Shown in pieces: positions 7,341 to 15,845 of a DNA stretch of 64,000 nt. The notes under the pieces were generated by a model that did not search any database, had not been told where the DNA came from, and was given only the letters and a program-made list of their open reading frames with translations. The position numbers and the translations under genes were made by a program. Within the stretch, counting starts at the first letter, position 1, and every line of letters starts with the position of its first letter. The stretch comes from Crocinitomix algicola. Its GTDB lineage: Bacteria; Bacteroidota; Bacteroidia; Flavobacteriales_D; Crocinitomicaceae. The stretch covers positions 124,001-188,000 of the forward strand of contig NZ_LYPF02000014.1 of NCBI RefSeq assembly GCF_001661595.2, written 5' to 3'.

Positions 7341-10300
7341 ATGTTTGGAATTTTAAAGAAATTAGCTGGAAGTAAGGCTAAGAAAGATGATAAAATATAT
7401 CAACCCTATGTCGATCGAGTAAAAGCCTTGGAAGGAACCATTAGTGGATTAACGAACGACGAATTGCGTGGTAAAACCGCAGATTTTAAAGCGAAAATCA
7501 AAGCAAAAATTCAGTCGTCAGAGGATGAGATTTCGACATTAAATAAAAAGGTGGATGATAATCCTGGGATGGATTTTCAAGAAAAAGAAGCCATCTATGG
7601 TCGTATAGATAAATTGAAGTTACAAATAGATAATGAGATAGAAGAAGTTCTTGAAGAAATTCTTCCAGAGGCGTTTGCCGTTATTAAAGAAACGGCTAAG
7701 CGTTTTGCTGAAAATGACGAGGTTGTTGTAACGGCAACTGCATTTGATGAAGAATTGGCAGCGTCAAAAGATCATATACAGATAGACGGAAATCAAGCAA
7801 AATGGGCAACAACATGGGATGCGTTTGGTACTACCGTAACTTGGAATATGGTCCATTACGATGTTCAGTTGTATGGTGGAGCGGTTTTGCATAAAGGAAA
7901 TGTTGCTGAGATGCAGACAGGAGAAGGGAAAACATTGGTAGCAACATTACCCGTTTATCTAAATGCACTTGCGGGAAAAGGGGTTCACTTAATTACAGTA
8001 AATGACTATCTAGCTAAACGTGACTCGGAATGGATGGGACCTTTATATCAGTTCCATGGATTAAAGGTAGATTGTATTGATCGTCATAAACCAAATTCTC
8101 CTGAACGAAAAGCGGCCTATCGTGCGGATATCACTTTTGGAACAAATAATGAATTCGGGTTTGATTACTTAAGAGATAATATGTCTTCTAATCCTGATGA
8201 AATCGTTCAACAAAAACATCATTATGCTATTATTGATGAGGTGGATTCAGTTTTAATTGATGATGCGCGAACTCCATTGATTATTTCAGGGCCGATGTCT
8301 GGTGGGGATAAACAAGAATTTACAGCGTTAAAGCCAAAAATTGAAAAGCTCGTTAATGCTCAAAAGAAATTGGTGAATGATTTTTTAATTGATGCTAAAA
8401 ATAAGTTAAAAGGTTTGGAAACCGGTGAGGCAGATAAGGATACTCTTTTTGAAGGGGGATTGTCTTTATTAAGAGCATACAGAGGTTTCCCAAAAAATAA
8501 AGCATTAATCAAATATTTAAGTGAAGACGGAATTCGTGCGCAACTTCAAAAAATTGAAAATTATCATTTACAGGATAGAGAAAGAGAAATGCCTAAGGCA
8601 GATAAAGAGCTCTATTTTGTGATCAATGAGAAACACAATACGATTGAGCTTACGGAGAAAGGTATCGACTTAATCTCAGATGGTGAAAACCGAGATTATT
8701 TCATAATGCCAGATATTGGTACCTCAATGAACGAGCTAGAAAGTCAAAACCTTGAAGCGGAGGAATTATTAAAGAAAAAAGAAGAGTTGATCGCTGATTT
8801 TTCTGAAAAATCGAGTCGAATTCACTCCATTAATCAATTATTGAAAGCCTATTCATTATTCGAAAAGGAAGTGGAGTATGTGATTATGGATGGGAAAGTT
8901 AAAATTGTTGATGAACAAACGGGTCGTATCATGGAAGGTCGACGTTATTCAGATGGCTTACACCGAGCAATTGAGGCAAAAGAAAATGTTAAAATAGAAG
9001 CGGCTACCCAAACTTACGCAACAATTACTTTGCAAAACTTCTTTCGAATGTACCATAAAATGTCTGGTATGACCGGTACAGCGGAGACAGAAGCACAAGA
9101 GTTATGGGACATTTATGAATTGGATGTTGTTGTTATTCCTACCAATAAACCAATTCAACGAATTGATGAACAAGATTTAGTATATCGGACCCAGCGGGAA
9201 AAGTTCAACGCGGTTATCGATGAAATTCAACGACTTGTAAATTTAGGACGTCCAGTACTTGTAGGAACGACAACAGTTGAAATTTCTGAATTGTTAAGCA
9301 GAATGTTGACCATGAGAAAGATTCAACATAATGTCCTAAACGCAAAGCACCACAAGAGAGAGTCAGAGATTGTTGCAGAAGCAGGTCAAGCGGGTAAAGT
9401 AACCATTGCAACGAATATGGCAGGTCGTGGTACGGATATCAAACTTTCTCCAGAAGTTTTAGCTGCAGGAGGTTTAGCAATCATAGGTACGGAAAGACAT
9501 GACTCGCGCCGTGTTGACCGACAATTAAGAGGTCGTGCTGGTCGTCAAGGTGATCCAGGATCTTCACAATTCTTTGTGTCATTGGAAGATGATTTGATGC
9601 GTAAATTTGGTTCTGAAAGAATCGCAAAGGTGATGGATAGAATGGGGTATAAGGAAGGAGAGGTTATTCAGCATTCAATGATAACAAAATCGATAGAACG
9701 GGCACAAAAGAAAGTTGAAGAAAATGCATTTGGTGTTCGTAAAAGATTATTGGAGTATGATGATGTGATGAACGTTCAACGTAATGCTATTTATAGAAAA
9801 AGAAGAAATGCACTTTATGGAGAACGTTTAGAATTGGATGTTTCAAACATGTTCTATGATGTTGCTGAGGAGATTGTAAATAACCATTTTCCAAGTAAGA
9901 ATTTTGACGCTTTTGAGTTAGATTTAATTCAATACTTAAAAATTCAATCGCCTGTTAGCAGAGAGGATTTTGAAGGAACGAATCCTGGTCAGTTAATTGA
10001 TACTATTTTTGATAATGCGATGACCGCATATGAGCAAAAATCGGATCGACTATGTAATATGGCTAAGCCTGTTATTGATCGTGTTTTGACTGAAGAAGGT
10101 GATCGTTACGAAAACATGATGTTGCCGGTTACCGACGGTGTAAAACAATTAAGAGTTGTTTTAAACCTGAAAGAAGGACAAGCAACTGAAGGTAAAATCT
10201 TCAAAAAGCAAATTGAAAAAATGATTACGCTCGGTTATATAGATAATGAGTGGAAAGAGCATCTTCGCCAAATGGATATGTTAAGAACTAACGTGCAGCA

Positions 10301-10736
10301 TGCATCTATCGAGCAGAAAGATCCTTTGGTGATTTATAAACAAAAATCATACGATTTGTTCCGTGGAATGATGACCAAAATGAGTAAAGAAGTAGTGACG
10401 TTCTTGGCTAAATCTGATTTACCAAGACAAGCTCCTCAGCAAGCTGCAACTAGCGAAAGTCAATTTTCTCAATCAGGCGCCTTTAGTAATGCACAAGAAC
10501 AAAAACGAGAAGAAGAATTTAAAGGAAGTGAAGGATATGATGAGGCGATGAGAAATTCTGGGGGAAATCAAGCAGCTCCTAAACGACAACCTGTGGTTAA
10601 ATCCGAACCAAAAATTGGCCGAAACGATAAAGTGGAGATTAGAAATATGCAAACCGGAGAAACAAAAACGGTAAAATACAAGCAGGCTGAACCCTTGATT
10701 AAGTCAGGAGCATGGGTCATTACAAAAAAAGTTTAA
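7341..10736 (+). CDS. secA: Preprotein translocase ATPase SecA
   Basis: 1131 residues, in the range for Bacteroidota and about 230 longer than E. coli SecA. It drives unfolded proteins through SecYEG; here it also feeds the T9SS cargo in this window into the periplasm. Walker A MQTGEGKT at 191-198, Walker B DEVDSVLIDDARTP from 299, nucleotide-binding fold II with TNMAGRGTDIKL and the DEAD-like R-x-x-G-R-A-G-R-Q-G-D arginine finger. Extra length lies mainly in an insertion of about 100 residues after GPMSGGDK in the preprotein cross-linking region. The C-terminus ends in a short KOW-like tail (KVEIRNMQTGETKTVKYKQA) rather than the Cys-rich zinc-binding motif, as is usual for the phylum. Single gene with own promoter and terminator. 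Confidence 0.97.
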   Translation: MFGILKKLAGSKAKKDDKIYQPYVDRVKALEGTISGLTNDELRGKTADFKAKIKAKIQSSEDEISTLNKKVDDNPGMDFQEKEAIYGRIDKLKLQIDNEIEEVLEEILPEAFAVIKETAKRFAENDEVVVTATAFDEELAASKDHIQIDGNQAKWATTWDAFGTTVTWNMVHYDVQLYGGAVLHKGNVAEMQTGEGKTLVATLPVYLNALAGKGVHLITVNDYLAKRDSEWMGPLYQFHGLKVDCIDRHKPNSPERKAAYRADITFGTNNEFGFDYLRDNMSSNPDEIVQQKHHYAIIDEVDSVLIDDARTPLIISGPMSGGDKQEFTALKPKIEKLVNAQKKLVNDFLIDAKNKLKGLETGEADKDTLFEGGLSLLRAYRGFPKNKALIKYLSEDGIRAQLQKIENYHLQDREREMPKADKELYFVINEKHNTIELTEKGIDLISDGENRDYFIMPDIGTSMNELESQNLEAEELLKKKEELIADFSEKSSRIHSINQLLKAYSLFEKEVEYVIMDGKVKIVDEQTGRIMEGRRYSDGLHRAIEAKENVKIEAATQTYATITLQNFFRMYHKMSGMTGTAETEAQELWDIYELDVVVIPTNKPIQRIDEQDLVYRTQREKFNAVIDEIQRLVNLGRPVLVGTTTVEISELLSRMLTMRKIQHNVLNAKHHKRESEIVAEAGQAGKVTIATNMAGRGTDIKLSPEVLAAGGLAIIGTERHDSRRVDRQLRGRAGRQGDPGSSQFFVSLEDDLMRKFGSERIAKVMDRMGYKEGEVIQHSMITKSIERAQKKVEENAFGVRKRLLEYDDVMNVQRNAIYRKRRNALYGERLELDVSNMFYDVAEEIVNNHFPSKNFDAFELDLIQYLKIQSPVSREDFEGTNPGQLIDTIFDNAMTAYEQKSDRLCNMAKPVIDRVLTEEGDRYENMMLPVTDGVKQLRVVLNLKEGQATEGKIFKKQIEKMITLGYIDNEWKEHLRQMDMLRTNVQHASIEQKDPLVIYKQKSYDLFRGMMTKMSKEVVTFLAKSDLPRQAPQQAATSESQFSQSGAFSNAQEQKREEEFKGSEGYDEAMRNSGGNQAAPKRQPVVKSEPKIGRNDKVEIRNMQTGETKTVKYKQAEPLIKSGAWVITKKV

Positions 10737-10755
10737 ATCCGATTTATTTTTTTAA

Positions 10756-10795
10756 AACAAAAAAGGTGCACTGTAACGATGCACCTTTTTTGTTT
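10756..10795. terminator. Bidirectional terminator after secA
   Basis: A stem AAAAAAGGTGCA / TGCACCTTTTTT with a 9-base loop and T-runs on either strand lies between the convergent secA and T9SS cargo genes. Confidence 0.85.
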
Positions 10796-10865
10796 GAGGA
10801 GCAAGTATTGTTAAGCAAAGGAGAAACCTATAGAGCGTCTATGTATTAGAAAGGTTCATGAAATG

Positions 10866-12476
10866 TTAACGCTTAATAATTTTACCGGACTGCTGTTTTT
10901 TACCACTTGTTATGGAGTAAAAATAGACGCCAGGACTGAGTTTTTCGGTGTTAATTTGACCCGGATAAATAGTAGGTTTAAGTTCCTGGCTAATTACTAC
11001 TCTTCCATTTACGTCGTTAATTGAAATGAAAACAGGATCAGTTATTTCTGTGGAAAAACTTAAAGTCAATTCATCGTTAAATGGGTTTGGGTAGATGTCA
11101 AGAAAAGAAGAATTTTGTATGTAGTTTTCTGAAGATAAAAAATCACCTGCATTTAATTTAACAATCCAATAATCTGAAAACCCATAATTTGGCTCAGTTT
11201 TATCGGCAGAAAATCCTGAATTAGAAAACGCGCTTAAGTAAATGTTGTTAAAATTATCAAGCACAATGTACCCAATATCATCAGCATTGCCTCCGATAAC
11301 TTTTTGATGTACGATTTCACCGTTTTTATCTAAAACTAAAAGCCATACATCATCAGATAAGTCATAATTGTCGATTGTTTTATTTCCTGAGGCGATTGAT
11401 TTTGATTTGATGGATAAAATAATTTGATCGGTGGTTGGGTGGAAAACTACGCTACTTGAAGATTCGTAACTATATCCTCCAAAATTTTTCTCCCAAACAA
11501 TAGTAAGATCTTTATTCAGTTTAAGTAGCCAACTATCTCTAGAGCCATAATTTTCGGTTGTTTTATTTCCACTTTCAGAAGACTCAGAGTCAACAAGTAC
11601 GTATAGAAAATCTTTGTAAAATTTCACATCACCTTCATGATATTCAGGACTAGTACCACCAAAAGCTTTATCCTGTACAATATTAAAATCAGCATTTAAT
11701 TTAACAATCCATATATCTCCGAGACCATAGTTATCCATAGTTTTATCTTTCCCGGTATCTCCGAGTGAATTTCCAATTAAATAAATGTTATTAGTTTCAT
11801 CAATTACTACATCTGTTAACAATTCAAACCCGTTGCTGCCAACACTTTTTTGGTTGATTATATCACCGTTTTCAGAACTTACTTCTAAAACCCAATAGTC
11901 AGTTAACCCACCTACATCATCGGTTTTGTTACCACTTGTATTTGAACTACTATTTCCCGAAAGAATGAAATTATTGTCGCTATTTAATAGTATGTTAGCG
12001 CTTCGATCATTTTCTGCCCCACCATAAGTTTTATCCCACAGTAAATTACCTTCTTGATCAATACATAAAAGCCAAAAATCTGATTCACCAAAATTTGAGG
12101 TGGTTTTGTTTCCAGAGATACCAGAATAAGATGAAGTTAGAATGTAAATACGGTCGTTGTACTCAATGGCTGATGCGCCTGTACCATCATCATTTATACC
12201 GCCATAAGCCTTTTGCCAAATTATTTCTCCCTCTTCATTCGTGTTTACAACCCATAAGTCTCCTTCTCCGAAAGATTCAGAAGTTTTATTGCCTGTATCG
12301 GTTGAATAAGAATGTCCAATTGTTAAAAGAGTACCATTATTTAATAATAATAAACTTCTCGGTGAATCGATTGACTCGCCACCAACTGACTTTTGCCATT
12401 CAATATCTATTGTTTGAGAAAAAGCTAAATGACTAATTAAAGTTATAAGAAGAACTAAGAAAGATGATTTATTCAT
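10866..12476 (-). CDS. Secreted repeat protein with T9SS type A sorting domain
   Basis: 536 residues. Residues 1-20 form a Sec signal peptide ending in FSQ. Residues about 25-440 are seven or eight degenerate repeats of roughly 55-60 residues, each with the pattern W-x-K-x-x-G-G, a middle block NxIYLxGxSxSxxSGNKT, then Y-G-x-x-D-x-W-x-x-K-L-x; this layout is typical of a beta-propeller or related all-beta surface fold. The last about 80 residues (DIYPNPFNDELTLSF ... LSPGVYFYSITSGKKQQSGKIIKR) are the type A (Por) sorting signal that is cleaved during export over the outer membrane. Predicted cell-surface or released protein of unknown ligand. No strong promoter was seen; a stem-loop that probably ends the upstream broken gene lies just before the start. 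Confidence 0.88.
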   Translation of the reverse strand: MNKSSFLVLLITLISHLAFSQTIDIEWQKSVGGESIDSPRSLLLLNNGTLLTIGHSYSTDTGNKTSESFGEGDLWVVNTNEEGEIIWQKAYGGINDDGTGASAIEYNDRIYILTSSYSGISGNKTTSNFGESDFWLLCIDQEGNLLWDKTYGGAENDRSANILLNSDNNFILSGNSSSNTSGNKTDDVGGLTDYWVLEVSSENGDIINQKSVGSNGFELLTDVVIDETNNIYLIGNSLGDTGKDKTMDNYGLGDIWIVKLNADFNIVQDKAFGGTSPEYHEGDVKFYKDFLYVLVDSESSESGNKTTENYGSRDSWLLKLNKDLTIVWEKNFGGYSYESSSSVVFHPTTDQIILSIKSKSIASGNKTIDNYDLSDDVWLLVLDKNGEIVHQKVIGGNADDIGYIVLDNFNNIYLSAFSNSGFSADKTEPNYGFSDYWIVKLNAGDFLSSENYIQNSSFLDIYPNPFNDELTLSFSTEITDPVFISINDVNGRVVISQELKPTIYPGQINTEKLSPGVYFYSITSGKKQQSGKIIKR

Positions 12477-12494
12477 AAATTAAATTTGTTGTGA

Positions 12495-12526
12495 AAACCT
12501 TTGGGCTATTTTTAGCCCAAAGGTTT
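12495..12526 (-). terminator. Stem-loop terminator downstream of the broken secreted-protein gene
   Basis: A perfect 14-bp stem AAACCTTTGGGCTA / TAGCCCAAAGGTTT with a four-base loop begins 5 bases past the end of the disrupted frame. The trailing T-run on the minus strand is short (TTTT), so it may be a weak terminator or an mRNA stabiliser. Confidence 0.6.
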
Positions 12527-12530
12527 AGGT

Positions 12531-13121
12531 TTATTCAGTTATGGTCTTATTGCGACTACTTGTTTGCTTGATCCATCAGGGACCAGCATCAAAAGGTGTT
12601 GGCGTCATTGCTTCATAGTATGGTACTGTTTCACCTTCATCTTCATCGAAATAATTATAATAAGGTTTTACACGCAAAAAACCTTCAGAGTCTGTATCAT
12701 TAACGTATAATACTAGTTGCCATGCGCAATCTAAACCGTTACACCCCCAACTTCAAGTTTCAGAGTAATTGTCTATTTCACAACCTCCACATATGCTTTC
12801 ATAATCTGATTCGGCTTCTAGTCCTCCTGAACTATTTCGAGCTTGTATTAAAAAATATAAGTCGGGTGTATTCAAATAATTTTGGGTTAAATTTGAGTAA
12901 TTAGTACTTACATTTTCACTTGTTTACAAGTCATAACTTGGTACTCCAGAAATAATTGTGTCAAGTTCAAAAATTTTAACGTCATAATTATCAGCTGATT
13001 GCGCTGAATCCCACACTATGTAACCAGAAGTTACATCTGGGTAGTAAATAAAATCGATATTGCCTATTTGCTGGGCAAAGTTATTAGTAACTCCGCATAA
13101 AAGCAGAAATAATAATTTCAT
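12531..13121 (-). pseudogene. Secreted protein gene broken by three in-frame nonsense codons
   Basis: An ATG at 13121 opens a frame with a signal peptide (MKLLFLLLCGVTNNFAQ) and a short beta-sandwich-like start (IDFIYYPDVTSGYIVWDSAQ). The frame meets a TAA after residue 65 (bases 12926-12924), yet reading on in the same frame gives coherent protein, including a fibronectin-III-like piece YFLIQARNSSGGLEAES, a CGGCEID motif and VPYYEAM, interrupted only by two TGA codons, before a final TAA at 12531. No frameshift is needed. Each stop is one substitution from a sense codon (for instance TGG to TGA at SET-stop-SWG and AGP-stop-WIK). About 197 codons in total, no T9SS sorting domain visible. I interpret it as a recently decayed gene; sequencing error is possible. 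Confidence 0.65.
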
Positions 13122-13316
13122 TCAATTTTTCATTATAAATATTTGTTTGTTACGAAGTAAATTTTGGGTAGGTTTTACTCCTTAGACCGGGTTACGAAAT
13201 ATTGCAATAAATCATTAATCCGCAATATAACAAATTTTTATTGATTTTTTTAAAAGCACATAAAAGATTATACATATTCTCCACAAGTTTCTTTTTTTAC
13301 GGAAAATAGAAAAGAA

Positions 13317-13727
13317 TTACTCCCATTCTGTTCCGTTACGATAAATTGTTCCTTTAAAGGTTGCCACTAAAATGTTGTCTTGATTTGTGATTTTAGTTTG
13401 TAAAACACCAATTTTATTGGTTAAAGAAAATACCTCTGTTGAGGTATGTAATTTATCGTTTATGCGAACAGGTTTGTGGTGAGAAATTGATGTTTCAATT
13501 GAAACGGCATGTAATCCAAAAGCGTTAACGGAAAATGCTAAGGCACTATCCGCTAAAGAATAAGTAATACCGCCATGCGCAATATTAAATCCGTTTACCA
13601 TTTCTGGTCGTACAACCATGGAGCAAATAACATTTCCTTTTGTGAATGATTTGATTTTGATTCCCAGCCATTGACTCATCTGGTCATCTTTCATCATTTT
13701 GGACACAATCTCTTTTGGGTCTAACAT
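13317..13727 (-). CDS. paaI: PaaI-family hotdog-fold thioesterase
   Basis: 136 residues, the size of hydroxyphenylacetyl-CoA thioesterase PaaI. The catalytic hotdog signature is visible as FNIAHGGITYSLADSALAFSVN, with the conserved HGG and the acidic residue in the central helix, followed by SIETSISHHKPVRINDKL. PaaI hydrolyses dead-end CoA thioesters made when ring opening in phenylacetate degradation stalls, which fits the paaABCD genes about 4 kb away on the same strand. The two loci are separated by murB and unrelated genes, so they are not one operon. Its start is 3 bases after the stop of the upstream unknown gene, with which it is likely co-transcribed. Broader acyl-CoA thioesterase activity is possible. 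Confidence 0.8.
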   Translation of the reverse strand: MLDPKEIVSKMMKDDQMSQWLGIKIKSFTKGNVICSMVVRPEMVNGFNIAHGGITYSLADSALAFSVNAFGLHAVSIETSISHHKPVRINDKLHTSTEVFSLTNKIGVLQTKITNQDNILVATFKGTIYRNGTEWE

Positions 13728-13730
13728 TGT

Positions 13731-14216
13731 CTATTTTTGAACTGCGCCATTCATTAATCCAATCATTCCAGAAGCAACAATGAATAATTGAGTTTTAGTT
13801 TCGTCCGTTAGTGAATCTCCATCTTCGTCTACCGCATCAATTTCGTTCATCATGAATTGATTCAAGTGATGTTGCTGCACTAAATCTTGCATCGGACTGT
13901 AATCTTCATCTTTATAAATTGCATCCAACGCTAACAAAAAAGGTTCTTGAAAAGCTTCAATCGCATCTTCAGTGACTTCGTTTAGGGTGATGCCTTGTAT
14001 ATCAAAAGCTTCATGGATAATAGCAAAGTAATAAATTGAATACATATTTAATTCTTCGTTCTCATATTCCAATCCCGCTTGTAGGATGTAATTCACCAAT
14101 GCTTGCTGTTTTAACGTGAAAGTTTCAATTTTTCGGTCAAGCGCCTCCTCATTTAAACCGTCAATTTTTTGTATGGCTTTTTCGATGTTTTCAAAGCTAA
14201 TTTGTGTCATAATCAT
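13731..14216 (-). CDS. Conserved hypothetical acidic cytoplasmic protein
   Basis: 161 residues, mainly helical, acidic, without signal peptide, membrane segment or known motif. Visible pieces include QQALVNYILQAGLEYENEELNMYSIYYFAIIHEAFD and a C-terminal hydrophobic helix FIVASGMIGLMNGAV. I do not recognise the family. The stop lies 3 bases before paaI, so the two are probably translated from one message. A TAACTTTG -7 box is 11 bases before the ATG. MTQ at residue 3 is an equally good start. Confidence 0.6.
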   Translation of the reverse strand: MIMTQISFENIEKAIQKIDGLNEEALDRKIETFTLKQQALVNYILQAGLEYENEELNMYSIYYFAIIHEAFDIQGITLNEVTEDAIEAFQEPFLLALDAIYKDEDYSPMQDLVQQHHLNQFMMNEIDAVDEDGDSLTDETKTQLFIVASGMIGLMNGAVQK

Positions 14217-14227
14217 CCATTTTAAAT

Positions 14228-14235
14228 CAAAGTTA
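14228..14235 (-). promoter_or_regulatory. Putative -7 box for the unknown gene and paaI
   Basis: TAACTTTG on the minus strand matches TAnnTTTG and ends 11 bases before the ATG at 14216. No clear -33 element. Confidence 0.45.
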
Positions 14236-14289
14236 GCAAGTTTTTGGAGGATTGAAAATAATAAGGATTTTAATACCGCGATTGTCTTT

Positions 14290-15426
14290 CTATTTCTTAT
14301 AAATAGGGAGCAGTTCTAATTTTATTTTTTCCAATTGCCAGAGTACTGGGTGATCATAAAAATACCCCTTTAAAGTATATTTATACGGTTTATTTGACAC
14401 AAATGTGAATTCTCCGATTGCCTGATCATTCTTGTATATTGTATATTTTTCTCCACTTTTCACATAAGGATAATTAAAAAATTCGTCATTTTTGGCCTGA
14501 AGAATTAGATAAGTGTTCTTGTGAAAAAATAACCGTTTGTATGGTGCATCACCCTCCTTAAATGAATAGGCACCGTATTCATTTGACTTAGGTAAATTAT
14601 TACCGTTCCAAACGCCGTAGTCAACGTAGATTGAAAGACTTTCAATGACAATTGCTAGCAAAATAAGTACCCGGAAAATTTTTCGATAGTTTGGATGTTT
14701 TTTTAAGATAGAAAATTCGATGTTTTGTACCGAAATGGTGGTTGGTTTACTCCATATATAGCGTTGAATTAATGGTAGGTATGGAGTTAGAATAAGGAAA
14801 TTTATGAGTAGTAAAAACAAGGTGAACTGGACAACTGTAATTCCAAATCCTAGATTAATCATGAGAACGTTAATTAAGACAAAGATTGATACCGATGCAC
14901 CAAACATTCTTGTTCTTGGAAATACCAGGAGTAGGGCAGGAATGATTTCTAAACATCCTGAAAAAACACTGTATACTGGACTGGTTCCCATACTTGTCCA
15001 AAAGAGAAAATCTTTACCGAGTTGTCCCACAGGGGTAAAAAGCGTATTAGGTTCGGGCCAATAGAACTGGTAAATGAAAATTTTACTTAATCCGTAATAG
15101 AAAAGAATTAGGTAGTACAATAAGATGTGGTAGGAAATATCCCAAAATAAACTTAATTTTTCTTTTGTAATGAACGATAAACCAGCGCCAATCAGTAGAC
15201 TGACTAGTATTAGAATTGCTGAAAAACTCCACATTAACGGAGAGTCACTATAGAAAGTTCCGTCAATGCTATTAGTCATCCAACAAGTAAGATCTTCTAA
15301 AAAGGGTTGTAAGATTATACCTGGGCTTGGTAAATAATAAAATGGAAATGGAAATGTGAGAATGAATAAAAGGCAAAATAACACGAGTACAACCCTAGCG
15401 TATTGTTTAAGTTGAAATTGTCTCAT
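14290..15426 (-). CDS. Polytopic membrane protein with DoxX-like core
   Basis: 378 residues with about seven hydrophobic segments in the first 240 residues and a soluble C-terminal part of about 120 residues. The run YYGLSKIFIYQFYWPEP, then GCLEIIPALLLVFPRTR and MFGASVSIFVLINV, resembles DoxX-type membrane proteins (helix pairs with E...ALLL...R...GA). The C-terminal part is beta-rich and polar (YTLKGYFYDHPVLWQLEKIKL) and probably faces the periplasm. It begins one base after the stop of a small secreted-protein gene and both lie downstream of murB. Function unknown; the relation to DoxX is from pattern alone. Confidence 0.6.
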   Translation of the reverse strand: MRQFQLKQYARVVLVLFCLLFILTFPFPFYYLPSPGIILQPFLEDLTCWMTNSIDGTFYSDSPLMWSFSAILILVSLLIGAGLSFITKEKLSLFWDISYHILLYYLILFYYGLSKIFIYQFYWPEPNTLFTPVGQLGKDFLFWTSMGTSPVYSVFSGCLEIIPALLLVFPRTRMFGASVSIFVLINVLMINLGFGITVVQFTLFLLLINFLILTPYLPLIQRYIWSKPTTISVQNIEFSILKKHPNYRKIFRVLILLAIVIESLSIYVDYGVWNGNNLPKSNEYGAYSFKEGDAPYKRLFFHKNTYLILQAKNDEFFNYPYVKSGEKYTIYKNDQAIGEFTFVSNKPYKYTLKGYFYDHPVLWQLEKIKLELLPIYKK

Positions 15427-15427
15427 C

Positions 15428-15802
15428 TTATTTACGCTGTCGTGAGACTTGCTTAAATGCTTTGGTATTAAAGCCTATAAGTTGAATAGAATCATCAACA
15501 AAAATTATTGATTTTAAACTGTCTATATTTCGATCAGCGTTTAAATAGAATTCATCTTTTATTAAGGTCTGAGTATAATTTTGACCAAACGGTTTTTCAT
15601 AATATAAGACTGTTGTGCTGTCATTCACTTTTTCAATTTTCACCAATTTAGGCGGGTAGTCAGGTAAACCAAAATTACCAAGTGCCCCAGGTTTATATTC
15701 ACTTAATCTTCCACCACTACTTTGGTGTGCCAATGGTCCTGTTTGAGCCAAGCCTGAAGAACCAAGTGAGAAAATAAAAATTAGTTTTAGTATTGTAGAC
15801 AT
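15428..15802 (-). CDS. Small secreted protein of unknown function
   Basis: 124 residues. The N-terminus MSTILKLIFIFSLGSSGLAQ is a signal peptide; the mature part is polar with a beta-strand pattern (KLVKIEKVNDSTTVLYYEKPF, SIIFVDDSIQLIGFNTKAF). No lipobox or T9SS domain, so likely periplasmic. One base separates its stop from the ATG of the DoxX-like gene, which suggests that the two work together in the envelope. The murB stop is 43 bases upstream. No family recognised. Confidence 0.6.
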   Translation of the reverse strand: MSTILKLIFIFSLGSSGLAQTGPLAHQSSGGRLSEYKPGALGNFGLPDYPPKLVKIEKVNDSTTVLYYEKPFGQNYTQTLIKDEFYLNADRNIDSLKSIIFVDDSIQLIGFNTKAFKQVSRQRK

Positions 15803-15845
15803 GAGCAGTTTTATTGAAGTAACGAATGTTTAGAATGAAGTTACA

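Noticed and set aside
12722-12904. Plus-strand frame across the broken gene
   Set aside because: Antisense shadow of the disrupted gene, no motif.
12531-13121. Stop codons read as an alternative genetic code (TGA as Trp)
   Set aside because: TGA is used as a true stop (paaD) and the first interruption is TAA, so decay or error explains it better.
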